64,000 nt of DNA from Bacillota bacterium (GTDB taxonomy: Bacteria > Bacillota > Clostridia > Tissierellales > Tissierellaceae), in NCBI GenBank assembly GCA_023388495.1, contig JAEWGC010000011.1, positions 1 to 64,000 on the forward strand, read 5' to 3'. Both the position numbers and the translations under genes were made by a program. Position 1 is the stretch's first letter; each line of letters begins with the position of its first letter. The notes under the pieces were generated by a model that saw only the letters and a list, made by a program, of their open reading frames with translations, did no database searches and was not told where the DNA came from. This document shows, piece after piece, positions 43,875-53,150 of the stretch.

Positions 43875-44274
43875 GGATATTAAAAAGAATAAAGAGATAC
43901 AAATAGAGAATAGACAGGGTAAAGATGAACATAACTTTGTATTATATGTTCCAGAGATTACTCATGATGATTGGAAGGTAGTAGAGGGAAAGATTCTATT
44001 AAACTTTAGAGTGACAAATCCTGTAACTAAGTTTTCGGGATTTCTAGCTAAAAAAGAGCCTATAAGAGATATTTTATTTGATGATATGTGCTCTTCTACT
44101 TGGCTCCTAATAGATGGAGAACGTTCAATATATGAGATAGCAAGGATTCAAGCTAAGAGTAGTCATGATGAATTTAAAGAGGACTTGAGAAGACTTGTAG
44201 TATTTATAAAATATATATCTAAACAGGGCTGGGTTAGATATAAGAGAGTAAAAAAGAGAAATGAAATTGAATAA
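43867..44274 (+). CDS. PqqD-like small protein
   Basis: ATG 43867 overlaps the end of the OPT gene by eight bases; GTG 43861 is an alternative. The ~135-residue product has a PqqD-type core (STWLLIDGERSIYEIARIQ then LRRLVVFIKYISKQGWVRY), a winged-helix-like peptide-binding fold. PqqD usually hands precursor peptides to radical-SAM enzymes, but no such enzyme or precursor is nearby. The coupling to a transporter suggests peptide binding or a regulatory subunit. A perfect 23-bp hairpin terminator follows. Confidence 0.7.
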   Translation: MLKDIKKNKEIQIENRQGKDEHNFVLYVPEITHDDWKVVEGKILLNFRVTNPVTKFSGFLAKKEPIRDILFDDMCSSTWLLIDGERSIYEIARIQAKSSHDEFKEDLRRLVVFIKYISKQGWVRYKRVKKRNEIE

Positions 44275-44287
44275 TCAATAAAAACGC

Positions 44288-44341
44288 AAGAACTAAATAA
44301 TAAAACCTGTACTTAGATACAGGTTTTATTATTTAGTTCTT
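44288..44341. terminator. Perfect 23-bp hairpin terminator
   Basis: Arms 44288-44310 and 44319-44341 are exactly complementary (core AAAACCTGT/ACAGGTTTT) around ACTTAGAT. It is flanked by A and T runs and can work in both directions. Confidence 0.85.
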
Positions 44342-44399
44342 TTAAATATGCTATAATAGTTAAATGCATTTAATAACGTTTAAGGATGTGATTTAAATA

Positions 44400-45269
44400 T
44401 TGAATCTGACTAAAGAAAAAACTAAAATAATCATAGCTATGTTAATATGAGGGACTATAGGTATTTTTGTTAGGGAAATTAATTTAGGTAGTGCTGAGAT
44501 TGCGTTTTTAAGAGCAGTAATAGGAAGTGGAGTATTATTTTTACTTGGGATATTCAAAGGTGAAGAATTAAGTGGAGCTGAATTGAAGAGAAATCTACCA
44601 GTATTGATTTTATCTGGTGCAATAATTGGAGTTAATTGGATACTGTTGTTTCAAGGTTATAAATATACTACAATTTCAAACGCAACTCTTAGTTATTATT
44701 TTGCACCAGTATTTATTGCAATTCTTTCGTCCTTTGTATTAAAAGAAAGATTGAGTACAAGGAAAATAATTTGTATATTTATTGCACTAATAGGGTTGTT
44801 TTTAATATTGCAAACAGGTAAAAATTTCAATGGTCAATCATATAATCATGTAAAAGGTATTCTGTATGGGCTGTCAGGGGCAGTGCTTTATGCAATAGTA
44901 GTTATACTGAATAAATATATTAAAGGTATAAAAGCATTTGCTGTTACATTGATACAATTATTTGTGGCAGGCATGATATTGCTACCATTAGTAATTGCTA
45001 ACAACAACTTTAGCTTAAAATTAGTAGATGCAAAATCTTGGATAATCATATTATTATTAGGTATATTGCATACTGGGATTGCTTACTTATTATATTTTTC
45101 TGCAATAAAAGAGGTTGAGGGACAATCCATAGCTATATTAAGCTATATCGATCCTATATTTGCAGTTCTTATATCCTCTTTATTTCTAGGTGAGCCTATG
45201 GGAAGTCTACAAATGCTAGGAGGAATTTTAATATTGGGTTCAACATATTTAAGTGAGAGAAAATTATAA
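44400..45269 (+). pseudogene. EamA/RhaT-family transporter with an in-frame TGA
   Basis: TTG 44400 opens MNLTKEKTKIIIAMLI, then TGA (44448-44450), where the family normally has Trp (LIWGTIGIFVREI). The same frame then continues without break for 273 codons to TAA. It has ten-helix EamA features (LRAVIGSGVLFLLGIF, VNWILLFQGYKYTTISNATL, LSYIDPIFAVLISSLFLGEP). TGG to TGA is a single change. Genes around it end in TGA, so recoding is unlikely. A shortened protein could start at TTG 44583 but lacks the first helices. Such proteins export amino acids or metabolites. Confidence 0.8.
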
Positions 45270-45280
45270 AGGTAATTAAA

Positions 45281-46030
45281 TCATTTTAAAAACTGATGTG
45301 TTTTTCCCATTTTATATGCTAATTTGATTATATCTTGTTCTTCTTCAGTCATATCTCTTCCATACATTTTTTTAAACTGCCCAATAAGCCCATCATAGTC
45401 TATTTTTCTTTTAGGTTGTCTAGGTTTAATTTTTATATAGGCTGGGTCATAGATTTTTGGTTCAATTGATGAAGTATAAATCTTTTTAAATATTTCTGCA
45501 GTATAATAAGCATCGCAAAGTGCGTTGTGAAAGCAATACAATTTGGAAATACCAAGCATTTCGGTAGTACTCTCAAGTCCAAGCAATTTTTTCTCGGAGA
45601 AACCCAAATATTTTGAAGCGTGTGGCTGAATATTAATAAACATTTTAGATAATAGTTTAAGATCTAGTCCATGATAGTCTACATTCCTAAATAATTCTCT
45701 TATATCAGACATACCCCAAATACAAAATACGGACTTCGAATTATCTATAAACTCAAGAAAATCAGTGTAAACTTCAGGAAATCTATCTTCTATAAGAAGT
45801 TGTTCTGTAGTAATCCCAGTTAGCTCTGTAATAAATGAGCTTACCTTGGAATAGAAAGTCGGTTTTATGTAGCGGTTAAAAGTCTCCATGGTGTTAAAAT
45901 TCAAATCCAATTTTATTGCACCAATTTGGATGATTTCAAAAGGATATCTTGATCTCTGGTTAGCAATATTTTGTTTTTGAAAGGAAGGAAAGTCTTGGTT
46001 AAATTCTAAGTCTAAAATAATATAGTGCAT
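45281..46030 (-). CDS. DEDDh 3'-5' exonuclease (KapD/DnaQ-like)
   Basis: Exonuclease motifs are DLEFN at the N-terminus (Asp and Glu), ITELTGITTEQL, WGMSDIRELF (Asp) and HNALCDAYYTAEIF (His and Asp). The C-terminal ~50 residues are basic (IKPRQPKRKIDYDGLIGQFK) and may bind nucleic acid. This 249-residue type resembles KapD/sporulation-inhibitor-like exonucleases of Firmicutes. Its substrate may be RNA or single-stranded DNA. GGGAG precedes ATG. It converges with the EamA gene. Confidence 0.88.
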   Translation of the reverse strand: MHYIILDLEFNQDFPSFQKQNIANQRSRYPFEIIQIGAIKLDLNFNTMETFNRYIKPTFYSKVSSFITELTGITTEQLLIEDRFPEVYTDFLEFIDNSKSVFCIWGMSDIRELFRNVDYHGLDLKLLSKMFINIQPHASKYLGFSEKKLLGLESTTEMLGISKLYCFHNALCDAYYTAEIFKKIYTSSIEPKIYDPAYIKIKPRQPKRKIDYDGLIGQFKKMYGRDMTEEEQDIIKLAYKMGKTHQFLK

Positions 46031-46245
46031 ATTGAACTCCCTAAATCATATTTATACTTATTTTTAACTAGATCAATTAGGATTATTCTTAATAGATATA
46101 ATAAACTTTATTAAGAAATAGAGATTCATATACATTTGAATTTTAGACTTGGACTAAGGATTGACTATTGTATAAATAAGCTATAAAATAATGGGTGGGA
46201 GTAATGACAGATTTGAAATAAATACTTAATAGGAAAGGGATCAAT

Positions 46246-46668
46246 ATGAATATAGCATTTTTTCTAACACCTAAAAGTGAAATTGTATATGAAACAATAA
46301 ACGCAACTATGAGACAAGCCTTAGAGAAAATGGAGCATCATAGCTATACAGCTATACCACTGATTGATAAGAAAGGAAAATATGTTGGTGTTATTACTGA
46401 AGGGGATTTGCTTTGGAAACTAAAAAACACTAATGGACTTACAATCGAAGGTACAAGTAAGATACCAATAAAGGATGTGCATAGGCATACTCAAAGTAAT
46501 ACAGTGTCAATAAGCGCAAACATGGAAGATTTAATATTGCTTGCTAAAAATCAAAATTTTGTTCCAGTAGTAGATGACCAGGGAATATTTATAGGAATTA
46601 TAAAAAGAAGCGATATTATTAACTACTGTGCAGATTTATTACTTAAAGATAGACAAGAAGCAAAGTAA
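46246..46668 (+). CDS. CBS-domain pair protein
   Basis: The 140-residue product consists of two CBS repeats (about 1-65 and 72-135; YTAIPLIDKKGKYVGVITEG and NFVPVVDDQGIFIGIIKRSD). CBS pairs bind adenine nucleotides and act as energy or ligand sensors. No enzymatic domain is attached and no partner gene is clear. AGGAAAGGG precedes ATG. A strong hairpin follows. Confidence 0.9.
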   Translation: MNIAFFLTPKSEIVYETINATMRQALEKMEHHSYTAIPLIDKKGKYVGVITEGDLLWKLKNTNGLTIEGTSKIPIKDVHRHTQSNTVSISANMEDLILLAKNQNFVPVVDDQGIFIGIIKRSDIINYCADLLLKDRQEAK

Positions 46669-46676
46669 AGGATTTC

Positions 46677-46711
46677 ATAGACTTCAGACAAAGTGTCTGA
46701 AGTCTATTTTA
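46677..46711. terminator. Bidirectional terminator
   Basis: ATAGACTTCAGACA pairs exactly with TGTCTGAAGTCTAT around AAG, with TTT after it and ATGAAATCC on the other side. It separates the CBS gene from the convergent transglutaminase operon. Confidence 0.8.
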
Positions 46712-46715
46712 AATT

Positions 46716-49007
46716 TTATCCTATATTTATATATTTACGATAATAATAGACTATGGGACCCCAATAATTTTTGAGACGCTTTTCTAGAATCTTTTTATGC
46801 ATATCTAAAGCAGATATGTCTTCATCTGAGGCCGGAGAATTGCTATATTTAGCTCTTACAAAAATATCTGTAATTTCTTTTATTCCCATGTCATCATGAG
46901 TGTAAAATTTATATGCAATACGATTTGCATATTCATAGTGAGTTTCTCCATATTCTTGTGGATAACCTAGAAATTCTATGATTCTCAAAATCTGTTGATA
47001 TAAATAAATAATTCTATTATTACTAGATAATCTTTTGCTTCGAAATTCCCTATAGATATACATTAATAACCCTATTATGATCCTTGTAAAGATTATAGCT
47101 GACAAAATAATGATGAATATATTAGAAGTGTTTTCTGGTAGATTAACTGGCATTCTATCATAGAATTCCTCGAAGTCTGAATCACTTTCATCAACTATTC
47201 GTCCTTCTTCCTCTTCAATTATCTCTCGATTGATATTTTGTTTATAATCAATATTATTTTCATTAGTATCATTTGGATGTATATTTTCAACTTGCACATC
47301 AGGTTCGTAGTTTTCTAATCTTGATTCTATAGGATAAATAGGTGTAGGTTCAAAGGACATCCAGCCAACAGGTTCTATAAAAGCTTCTACCCATGCATGG
47401 GCATCCTTGTGGCTTACCTCATATATTCCTGGGTCTACTAAATCCTTAGCTAAATATCCTTCTACATATCTAGTAGGGATTCCTTTTAGTCGAAGCATTA
47501 TTGCCATGGCAGTAGCATAGTAGGTACAGTAGCCCTCCTGTTCTTCGAATAAGAAGTAGTCAATAAATTCTTTGTCCTCTGGTAATTCATTTACATTTAG
47601 ATTATATTCATAGTTATTGCGAAGATAGTTTTCAATAGCTACTGCTTTTTCAAAATCATTATTGGCATCTTTAACTATTTCTTGTAGCAATGTTTTTGTC
47701 CTATCAGTTATTTTATCCTCAGGAGTTTGCAAATAAATTTCCAGATCAGTTATATCTTGTTTCCTATTATATGCACCAAGAGATACAAGGACTCCATAGG
47801 GAAGAGGATTCTGTACTTTAACAGTATAACTTTCTCCAGAGTAAATTCCGTTTGAGAAAAATAAGATGTCATCACGACCTACTTCTAAAATGTAATCTCC
47901 ATTGAAATATACAATTGATGGTTTATATGGGCTGAAAATTGTAGTTGAAGCAAAGGAATGATTAGTTATAGTAATAGATGTTTGATTATAATATGTTTCC
48001 CTATCTCGCCTTGAAATTCTACTAAAATCTTTTCTTAATTTACTTTTTTCAGAAGGGAAAGTTACAGTTCTCCAAGAATCACCACTATATATATGTTTTA
48101 CATTTCCCCTGAGATAATTACCCTTATCTGCCTGTACTGTCATGATTTTTACGTCACTTAAACTTATAGGACCTCCTAATCGCCCTGTATCTTCATTTTG
48201 GTATGCTGAAATCGAAAAGTCAAATAAGGAAGTTTTTCCAGAACCTCTATTGTAACCATCATAGGAACGCAAATCCGCCATGCCAGGGAAGACACTATAG
48301 ACTTTTTGCTGTAACCAGGGCCAATGAATATATTTATGGCTTTTAGGTAATAAGAGTGCTATGGAAACAATTAATACGCCATATATAACCGATGTTTTAA
48401 TCCATGGAATATAAAGACCTTCAAAATTATAATTTGGTGAGTACTCAACCTCTGGATTTCCTTCAGAATATTTCTTTAATCCCATTAGAATAAAGAATAA
48501 TAATAAAAAGATATAAATCATCCAATAGGCTTCATCAAAGAAAATATACCAATAGTAAATAAAAGATCCTATATATACAGGCAATAGAAGATAAATACTT
48601 TTATCTTTAAATAGGATAAAGGCTGTAAATAAAGATACTAGAACTATAATGATTCCCCAAAATAGGATAAGATTATCTGATGCAATATTTTCCTTGCCTT
48701 GTAGATTGTTAATGATATTTGTAAAGAGATGAATGATTCTTTCTCCTAAACTAAATAATACAGGTGTAATAAAATGATTTACTGAAACAAGGACAAGAAA
48801 AGCAAAAATTAATAGTATATACAAGACTAATGGATTTAATAGAAAAAATTTAACCACAATACTCCCAAGGAAGACTCCTAATATTTGCATTATAATATTT
48901 AATTTTAATCCGATTCCCAAAGCTAAGATATATACAAGGGTAAAGACTAAAGAGGTATAAATTATATTAAGGATAAGTTTTTGATTTTTATTATATATAT
49001 TATCCAT
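46716..49007 (-). CDS. Transglutaminase-like membrane protein (TgpA/DUF3488 type)
   Basis: Five or six N-terminal helices (1-220), then a ~380-residue outer part with the transglutaminase core. The core has Cys in GYCTYYATAMAIMLRLKG (~residue 491), His in SHKDAHAWVEAF (~537) and Glu in SFEPTP (~554) where many relatives have Asp. A further helix (IFIIILSAIIFTRIIIGLL) and a C-terminal DUF4129-like tail follow. It is third in a moxR-DUF58-transglutaminase operon and overlaps DUF58 by eight bases. Such proteins likely process or crosslink envelope proteins; substrates are unknown. Confidence 0.9.
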   Translation of the reverse strand: MDNIYNKNQKLILNIIYTSLVFTLVYILALGIGLKLNIIMQILGVFLGSIVVKFFLLNPLVLYILLIFAFLVLVSVNHFITPVLFSLGERIIHLFTNIINNLQGKENIASDNLILFWGIIIVLVSLFTAFILFKDKSIYLLLPVYIGSFIYYWYIFFDEAYWMIYIFLLLFFILMGLKKYSEGNPEVEYSPNYNFEGLYIPWIKTSVIYGVLIVSIALLLPKSHKYIHWPWLQQKVYSVFPGMADLRSYDGYNRGSGKTSLFDFSISAYQNEDTGRLGGPISLSDVKIMTVQADKGNYLRGNVKHIYSGDSWRTVTFPSEKSKLRKDFSRISRRDRETYYNQTSITITNHSFASTTIFSPYKPSIVYFNGDYILEVGRDDILFFSNGIYSGESYTVKVQNPLPYGVLVSLGAYNRKQDITDLEIYLQTPEDKITDRTKTLLQEIVKDANNDFEKAVAIENYLRNNYEYNLNVNELPEDKEFIDYFLFEEQEGYCTYYATAMAIMLRLKGIPTRYVEGYLAKDLVDPGIYEVSHKDAHAWVEAFIEPVGWMSFEPTPIYPIESRLENYEPDVQVENIHPNDTNENNIDYKQNINREIIEEEEGRIVDESDSDFEEFYDRMPVNLPENTSNIFIIILSAIIFTRIIIGLLMYIYREFRSKRLSSNNRIIYLYQQILRIIEFLGYPQEYGETHYEYANRIAYKFYTHDDMGIKEITDIFVRAKYSNSPASDEDISALDMHKKILEKRLKNYWGPIVYYYRKYINIG

Positions 49008-50205
49008 GGTAAGCCTCCAATAAGTCTTTAGTACTTGATTTATGATCTAGAATATATATAGGAATCCCTTCTTGTCTTAGTTTTTTTTCAATCATCTGGT
49101 CGATATTTCCCGTCTTATTCTCCATATCAGTTATAAGGATAAATAGTGGATTGAGATTTTTTGATTTAAGAAGAATTCCATGTGCGCCCATTGACTTATC
49201 TAGATTTGGAGTGATGATAATAGCTGTTGAGCCCTTTCGGAGAGTTTCGATTCTAGGAATAAGAAATGATGTAAAGTCTAAGGTGCCATTACCTTTAAAT
49301 CTAGCTAAGATTTCTAGAAAGGGCTTAAGGTCAGACTTTTGTTGTCCGTTTATTTCGAGATATTCTTTATGATTTTGAGTTGCCAATTTAACCTCTATAT
49401 TGTTGCTTAAACAATAATTTACTATACTAAGGGCAGCATCTACTGCCTTATCTTCAAGATGACGATCTACATCATCTTTAAAAATATTTACATAATTGTC
49501 TACTAGGACAATAGCGTAAGTATCTCCGCGATTTTCATAGTCTTTAACTATAAGATTATCTTTTTTTGCAGATAATCTCCAATGAATATCCTTAACAGAA
49601 TCTCCCTCTATATATTCTCTCAAAGAAGTTATTCTGCTTTTATCCTGAAAAACGGAATCTTTAATTAGAAGTTCTCCTAATTGCTGGCTAGTAGTTATTT
49701 TAAAAGTAGAAAGACTTATTGTCTCAGGATAGACTAAGAGAGAGGTCTGACCTGAAATTTTTTTAGTAAAGGAATAAAATCCAAATACATCTTTAATGGT
49801 TACTTTTATTTCTCCTAGTTCATAATAGCCTCGGCGTTTTAAATGAATTGTTTCTCTATTGGAGAAAGAGTCACCCTTTTCTAGTGACAAGGCTACTATT
49901 GGAGAATCAATTCCTGTTAGTTTCTTTGAAATATCACTTTGGACTTCTAAAAAAGTTATTCCGAAGATACTATTATTTTTTATAGAGTAGCTTATTTCTA
50001 CACTATCTCCAGTGAATAGAGACCTTTCTGGAACTTTAACAGAACCCTTTAACCCTTTAAGAGTAACTAAGATGTGAACCAAAGGTAGGATAAGAATGAG
50101 TAAAAGTATATATAAGAGAAAGTAGGGCATAGTTCCACCAACTAGTAATGCAAAGGTAATAGAAAATAAAAGAATTAATAAGATACCAACTTTCAACCTA
50201 GCCAT
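49000..50205 (-). CDS. DUF58 (von Willebrand-A-related) protein
   Basis: Two N-terminal helices (VGILLILLFSITFALLV, FLLYILLLILILPLVHI), then a beta-rich section and the DUF58 signature REYIEGDSVKDIHWRLSAKK. A VWA-like region follows with IVLVDNY as a partial metal-site motif. It usually partners with MoxR-type ATPases as a chaperone pair for cell-surface or metal-containing proteins. It overlaps its neighbours by eight bases on each side, so all three are translationally coupled. Confidence 0.92.
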   Translation of the reverse strand: MARLKVGILLILLFSITFALLVGGTMPYFLLYILLLILILPLVHILVTLKGLKGSVKVPERSLFTGDSVEISYSIKNNSIFGITFLEVQSDISKKLTGIDSPIVALSLEKGDSFSNRETIHLKRRGYYELGEIKVTIKDVFGFYSFTKKISGQTSLLVYPETISLSTFKITTSQQLGELLIKDSVFQDKSRITSLREYIEGDSVKDIHWRLSAKKDNLIVKDYENRGDTYAIVLVDNYVNIFKDDVDRHLEDKAVDAALSIVNYCLSNNIEVKLATQNHKEYLEINGQQKSDLKPFLEILARFKGNGTLDFTSFLIPRIETLRKGSTAIIITPNLDKSMGAHGILLKSKNLNPLFILITDMENKTGNIDQMIEKKLRQEGIPIYILDHKSSTKDLLEAYHG

Positions 50206-51139
50206 TTGCTATCACCGGTAAAAATACACGATTAAGAACTCCTTTTAGTATCTCCTCAATCTTCTTTCTTTCAATTCTAGCTTCAGGTGAAAGAATTAAT
50301 CTATGTCCAAATACTGGTATTACCATTTTTTTTACATCATCAGGAATAACATACTCACGACCTTCTAAAAATGCTCTAGCTTTTGCAGCTTTTAATAAAT
50401 CAATTGATGCTCTTGGACTGGAGCCAAGCTGTAAATCCTTATAGTCACGAGTCACATTAGAAATACTAACAATATAATCAAGAATGTCATGATGAACCGT
50501 AAGTTTATCTACTAAGGATTGCATCATTAATAAATCTTCCTGTGAAGCAATAGGTTTTATAGAATCTAGTTTTTTTATTGATTGATGGCTCTGAAGAATT
50601 TCTATCTCATAAGATTTATCGGGATATCCAATTGATAAGCGCATTAAAAAGCGATCTAACTGTGCCTCAGGTAGAGGAAAGGTACCTTGATATTCAAGGG
50701 GGTTTTGGGTTGCTAATACCATAAAGGGTTTGTCTAAAACATAGTGATTTTCTTCTGTGGATACTTCACCTTCTTCCATAGCTTGTAGTAGACTTGATTG
50801 AGTTTTCGGGGAAGTCCTATTAATCTCATCAGCAAGAAATATTTGGTTAAAAATAGGACCTTTTTTAAAGGAAAATGTTCCAGTGTTTTTATCATAAATA
50901 CTAACCCCTATGATATCAGATGGCATTAAGTCTGGAGTAAATTGAACTCTCTTATAAGATAAGTCTATACTTTTAGCCAATGCTTTAACAAGGGTAGTTT
51001 TTCCAACCCCTGGGATATCTTCTATTAAAAGATGCCCTCTAGCGAGCAAGCAAATTAAGACATTCTCTAGAACATCATCTTTTCCAATAATTACTTTTTT
51101 AAGATTTTCTAAAATATCTAATGCTTTTTGGTTATTCAT
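50198..51139 (-). CDS. MoxR-family AAA+ ATPase
   Basis: The start MNNQKALDILENLKK (ATG 51137-51139) is chosen because GGAGGGGG lies before it; the ATG fifteen bases upstream would include that site. Motifs are Walker A PGVGKTT, Walker B IFLADEINRTSPKTQ, sensor VLATQNPLEYQGTFPLPEAQ and the Arg finger LDRFLM. MoxR ATPases act with DUF58/VWA proteins to mature or activate complexes. First gene of the reverse-strand operon. Confidence 0.94.
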   Translation of the reverse strand: MNNQKALDILENLKKVIIGKDDVLENVLICLLARGHLLIEDIPGVGKTTLVKALAKSIDLSYKRVQFTPDLMPSDIIGVSIYDKNTGTFSFKKGPIFNQIFLADEINRTSPKTQSSLLQAMEEGEVSTEENHYVLDKPFMVLATQNPLEYQGTFPLPEAQLDRFLMRLSIGYPDKSYEIEILQSHQSIKKLDSIKPIASQEDLLMMQSLVDKLTVHHDILDYIVSISNVTRDYKDLQLGSSPRASIDLLKAAKARAFLEGREYVIPDDVKKMVIPVFGHRLILSPEARIERKKIEEILKGVLNRVFLPVIANG

Positions 51140-51349
51140 ATGTACCCCCTCCATTATTTAAGGAATATAATAAAAATCCCATATTTATCTTAATTATAGA
51201 TTATTTAGAATTTTAAGGCAATAGATAAATACTTATTGCTAGAGGTATATTATTAACTTGATAATATTTAGGTGCTTGATTATAATATATTAATGAATTA
51301 CATTTTATTATAATATTCCAAGTTGAAATTTAATTAAGGAGAGAAATAG

Positions 51350-52102
51350 ATGAACGAATTTTCAAGAACAGAGCTTTTACTTGGATCCCAAGGTGTTGAA
51401 AAGCTAAGAAACTCATTTATAGCTGTATTTGGAATAGGAGGAGTAGGATCATTTACAGTAGAAGCATTAGTTAGAAGTGGAGTAGGTAATATTGCTATAT
51501 TTGATGATGATAAAGTATGTTTAACAAATATAAATAGGCAATTGATAGCAACAAGAAAAACCATAGGTAAACACAAGGTTGAAGTTATGAGGGATAGAAT
51601 ACTAGAAATAAATCCAAAGGTTAATGTAGAAATACATCAGACTTTTTATACTGCAGACAATGCAGATGAATTTGATTTGTCTAAATATACTTATGTAGTA
51701 GATGCTATTGACACTGTTTCATCAAAGCTAACTTTGATAGAGAAGGCAAATTCATGTAATACTCCAATTATTAGCTGTATGGGCGCAGGAAATAAATTAG
51801 ACCCAACTAGGTTTGAAGTAACGGATATATATAAAACAAGTATATGCCCTTTGGCTCGAGCTATGCGTAATGAATTAAGAAAAAGAGGAGTTAAATCTTT
51901 AAAGGTAGTATATTCAAAGGAACCAGCCTTGAAACCAATTGAAAATGAAGAGGATAACTGTAAAAATAAATGTGTTTGCCCTCCTGGAACCGCAAGAAAG
52001 TGTACTGCTAGACGACAAATCCCAGGAAGTGTAGCATTTGTACCATCTGTAGCAGGACTAATTATTGCTGGAGAGGTAATAAAGGATATAATTGAATTAT
52101 AA
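51350..52102 (+). CDS. tcdA: tRNA threonylcarbamoyladenosine dehydratase (TcdA-like E1 enzyme)
   Basis: The 250-residue ThiF/MoeB-fold protein has the nucleotide loop FGIGGVGSFTVEALVRSG, DDDKVCLTNINRQLIA, and the Cys region CVCPPGTARKCTARRQIPGS. TcdA (CsdL) dehydrates t6A37 in ANN-decoding tRNAs to the cyclic ct6A form using ATP. AAGGAG precedes ATG. The HutD-like gene starts ten bases later and may be co-transcribed by chance rather than function. Confidence 0.9.
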   Translation: MNEFSRTELLLGSQGVEKLRNSFIAVFGIGGVGSFTVEALVRSGVGNIAIFDDDKVCLTNINRQLIATRKTIGKHKVEVMRDRILEINPKVNVEIHQTFYTADNADEFDLSKYTYVVDAIDTVSSKLTLIEKANSCNTPIISCMGAGNKLDPTRFEVTDIYKTSICPLARAMRNELRKRGVKSLKVVYSKEPALKPIENEEDNCKNKCVCPPGTARKCTARRQIPGSVAFVPSVAGLIIAGEVIKDIIEL

Positions 52103-52112
52103 GGAGAATAAA

Positions 52113-52709
52113 ATGGAGACTATAACGAAACTGATAAAAGAAGATGATTATATAACAACTGAATGGTCAGGTGGTAAAACAACTCAATTATTTATATATC
52201 CAGAAGACTCAAATTACAAGGAACTTAACTTTAAATTTAGATTAAGCTCTGCTACAGTAGAGTTAGATAAATCAGAGTTTACTAAATTAGAAGGAGTAGA
52301 TAGATTTATTACACCACTTGATAATGAGCTTAAATTAACTCATAATCATAAAGATTATATTAATTTAAAACCCTTTGAAGTATATAAATTTGATGGAGGT
52401 ATAAATACTACTAGTTATGGTAAGGTAAGAGACTTTAATTTGATGCTTATGAATGGAGTTAAGGGAAAACTGGAAAGTGCTTATATAGACAAAGAATATT
52501 TATTGGTAGAAGAAATTTCTTCTGATTTTAAAGAGATTTTTTATTTTATATATGCTTATAATAATGATATATATATTGATATTGATGGAGACGTGAAAAA
52601 TATTAGTCCATTTCAGACTCTTTTAGTTAAATTTAATAGTAAGTCTCTAAATATAAAAGTAAAATCTGAAAATCCAGCTAATATTTTAATAGCAAAGGTA
52701 TATATATAA
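52113..52709 (+). CDS. HutD/Ves-family cupin protein
   Basis: ATG 52113 with AAGGAG upstream gives ~198 residues. The sequence shows HutD/Ves features: WSGGKTTQLFIYPEDSNY near the start, FRLSSATVELDKSEFT, and a second cupin-like part. HutD is found with histidine-degradation genes in proteobacteria and its exact role is unknown. No hut genes are present in this window. A T-box for metG begins downstream. Confidence 0.8.
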   Translation: METITKLIKEDDYITTEWSGGKTTQLFIYPEDSNYKELNFKFRLSSATVELDKSEFTKLEGVDRFITPLDNELKLTHNHKDYINLKPFEVYKFDGGINTTSYGKVRDFNLMLMNGVKGKLESAYIDKEYLLVEEISSDFKEIFYFIYAYNNDIYIDIDGDVKNISPFQTLLVKFNSKSLNIKVKSENPANILIAKVYI

Positions 52710-52793
52710 TTAATTATAGAAGTTTTTTGATATTATAGATAATCTAAAGATTTCTTGATCTTAGGGAAAGTGGTGACTTATGAATAAATAATG

Positions 52794-52822
52794 TTTACTT
52801 TAACTATAATATGGAATATAAT
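52794..52822 (+). promoter_or_regulatory. Sigma-A promoter of the Met T-box/metG unit
   Basis: TTTACT (52794-52799), a 17-base spacer and TATAAT (52817-52822). The -35 box deviates from consensus. Confidence 0.6.
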
Positions 52823-52834
52823 ACAAATAATAAT

Positions 52835-53118
52835 GGAAATACTATGAAAAGGGAAGTAACTTTAAGAATGCTTTTACAGAGAGCTCCTAGTTGGTGAGAA
52901 GGTGCAAAGAATATTAAAGTGAAAATGGCCTTGAAGTTGTGCACCGAGATCATTGGATTTAGGCTGCAACGGGTTCATCCGTTATAGTGATAGAGTATAA
53001 TCACATTACTTGTGACGTACTTGATGAGACTTATATCGTGAGGTATAGGTAAATTAGGATGGTAACACGGAGTTAAACTCTCGTTCCTAGGAATATTTCT
53101 TAGGGCGGGAGTTTTTTT
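52835..53118 (+). promoter_or_regulatory. T-box leader, methionine specifier
   Basis: ACAGAGAGCTCCTAG marks the distal part of stem I, and GTGAAA-ATG-G places the specifier ATG at 52925-52927. The T-box is AGGATGGTAACACGG, an A where most have G. The terminator pairs CTCTCGTTCCTA with TAGGGCGGGAG, followed by seven T. It should sense uncharged tRNA-Met and control the synthetase gene. Confidence 0.88.
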
Positions 53119-53150
53119 GTATTTATTAAAAAATAATGGGAGGGAAAATT

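Noticed and set aside
44448..44450. TGA read as tryptophan (alternative genetic code)
   Set aside because: Many intact genes here end in TGA (for example 15274-15276 and 26316-26318) and use TGG for Trp, so code reassignment does not fit.
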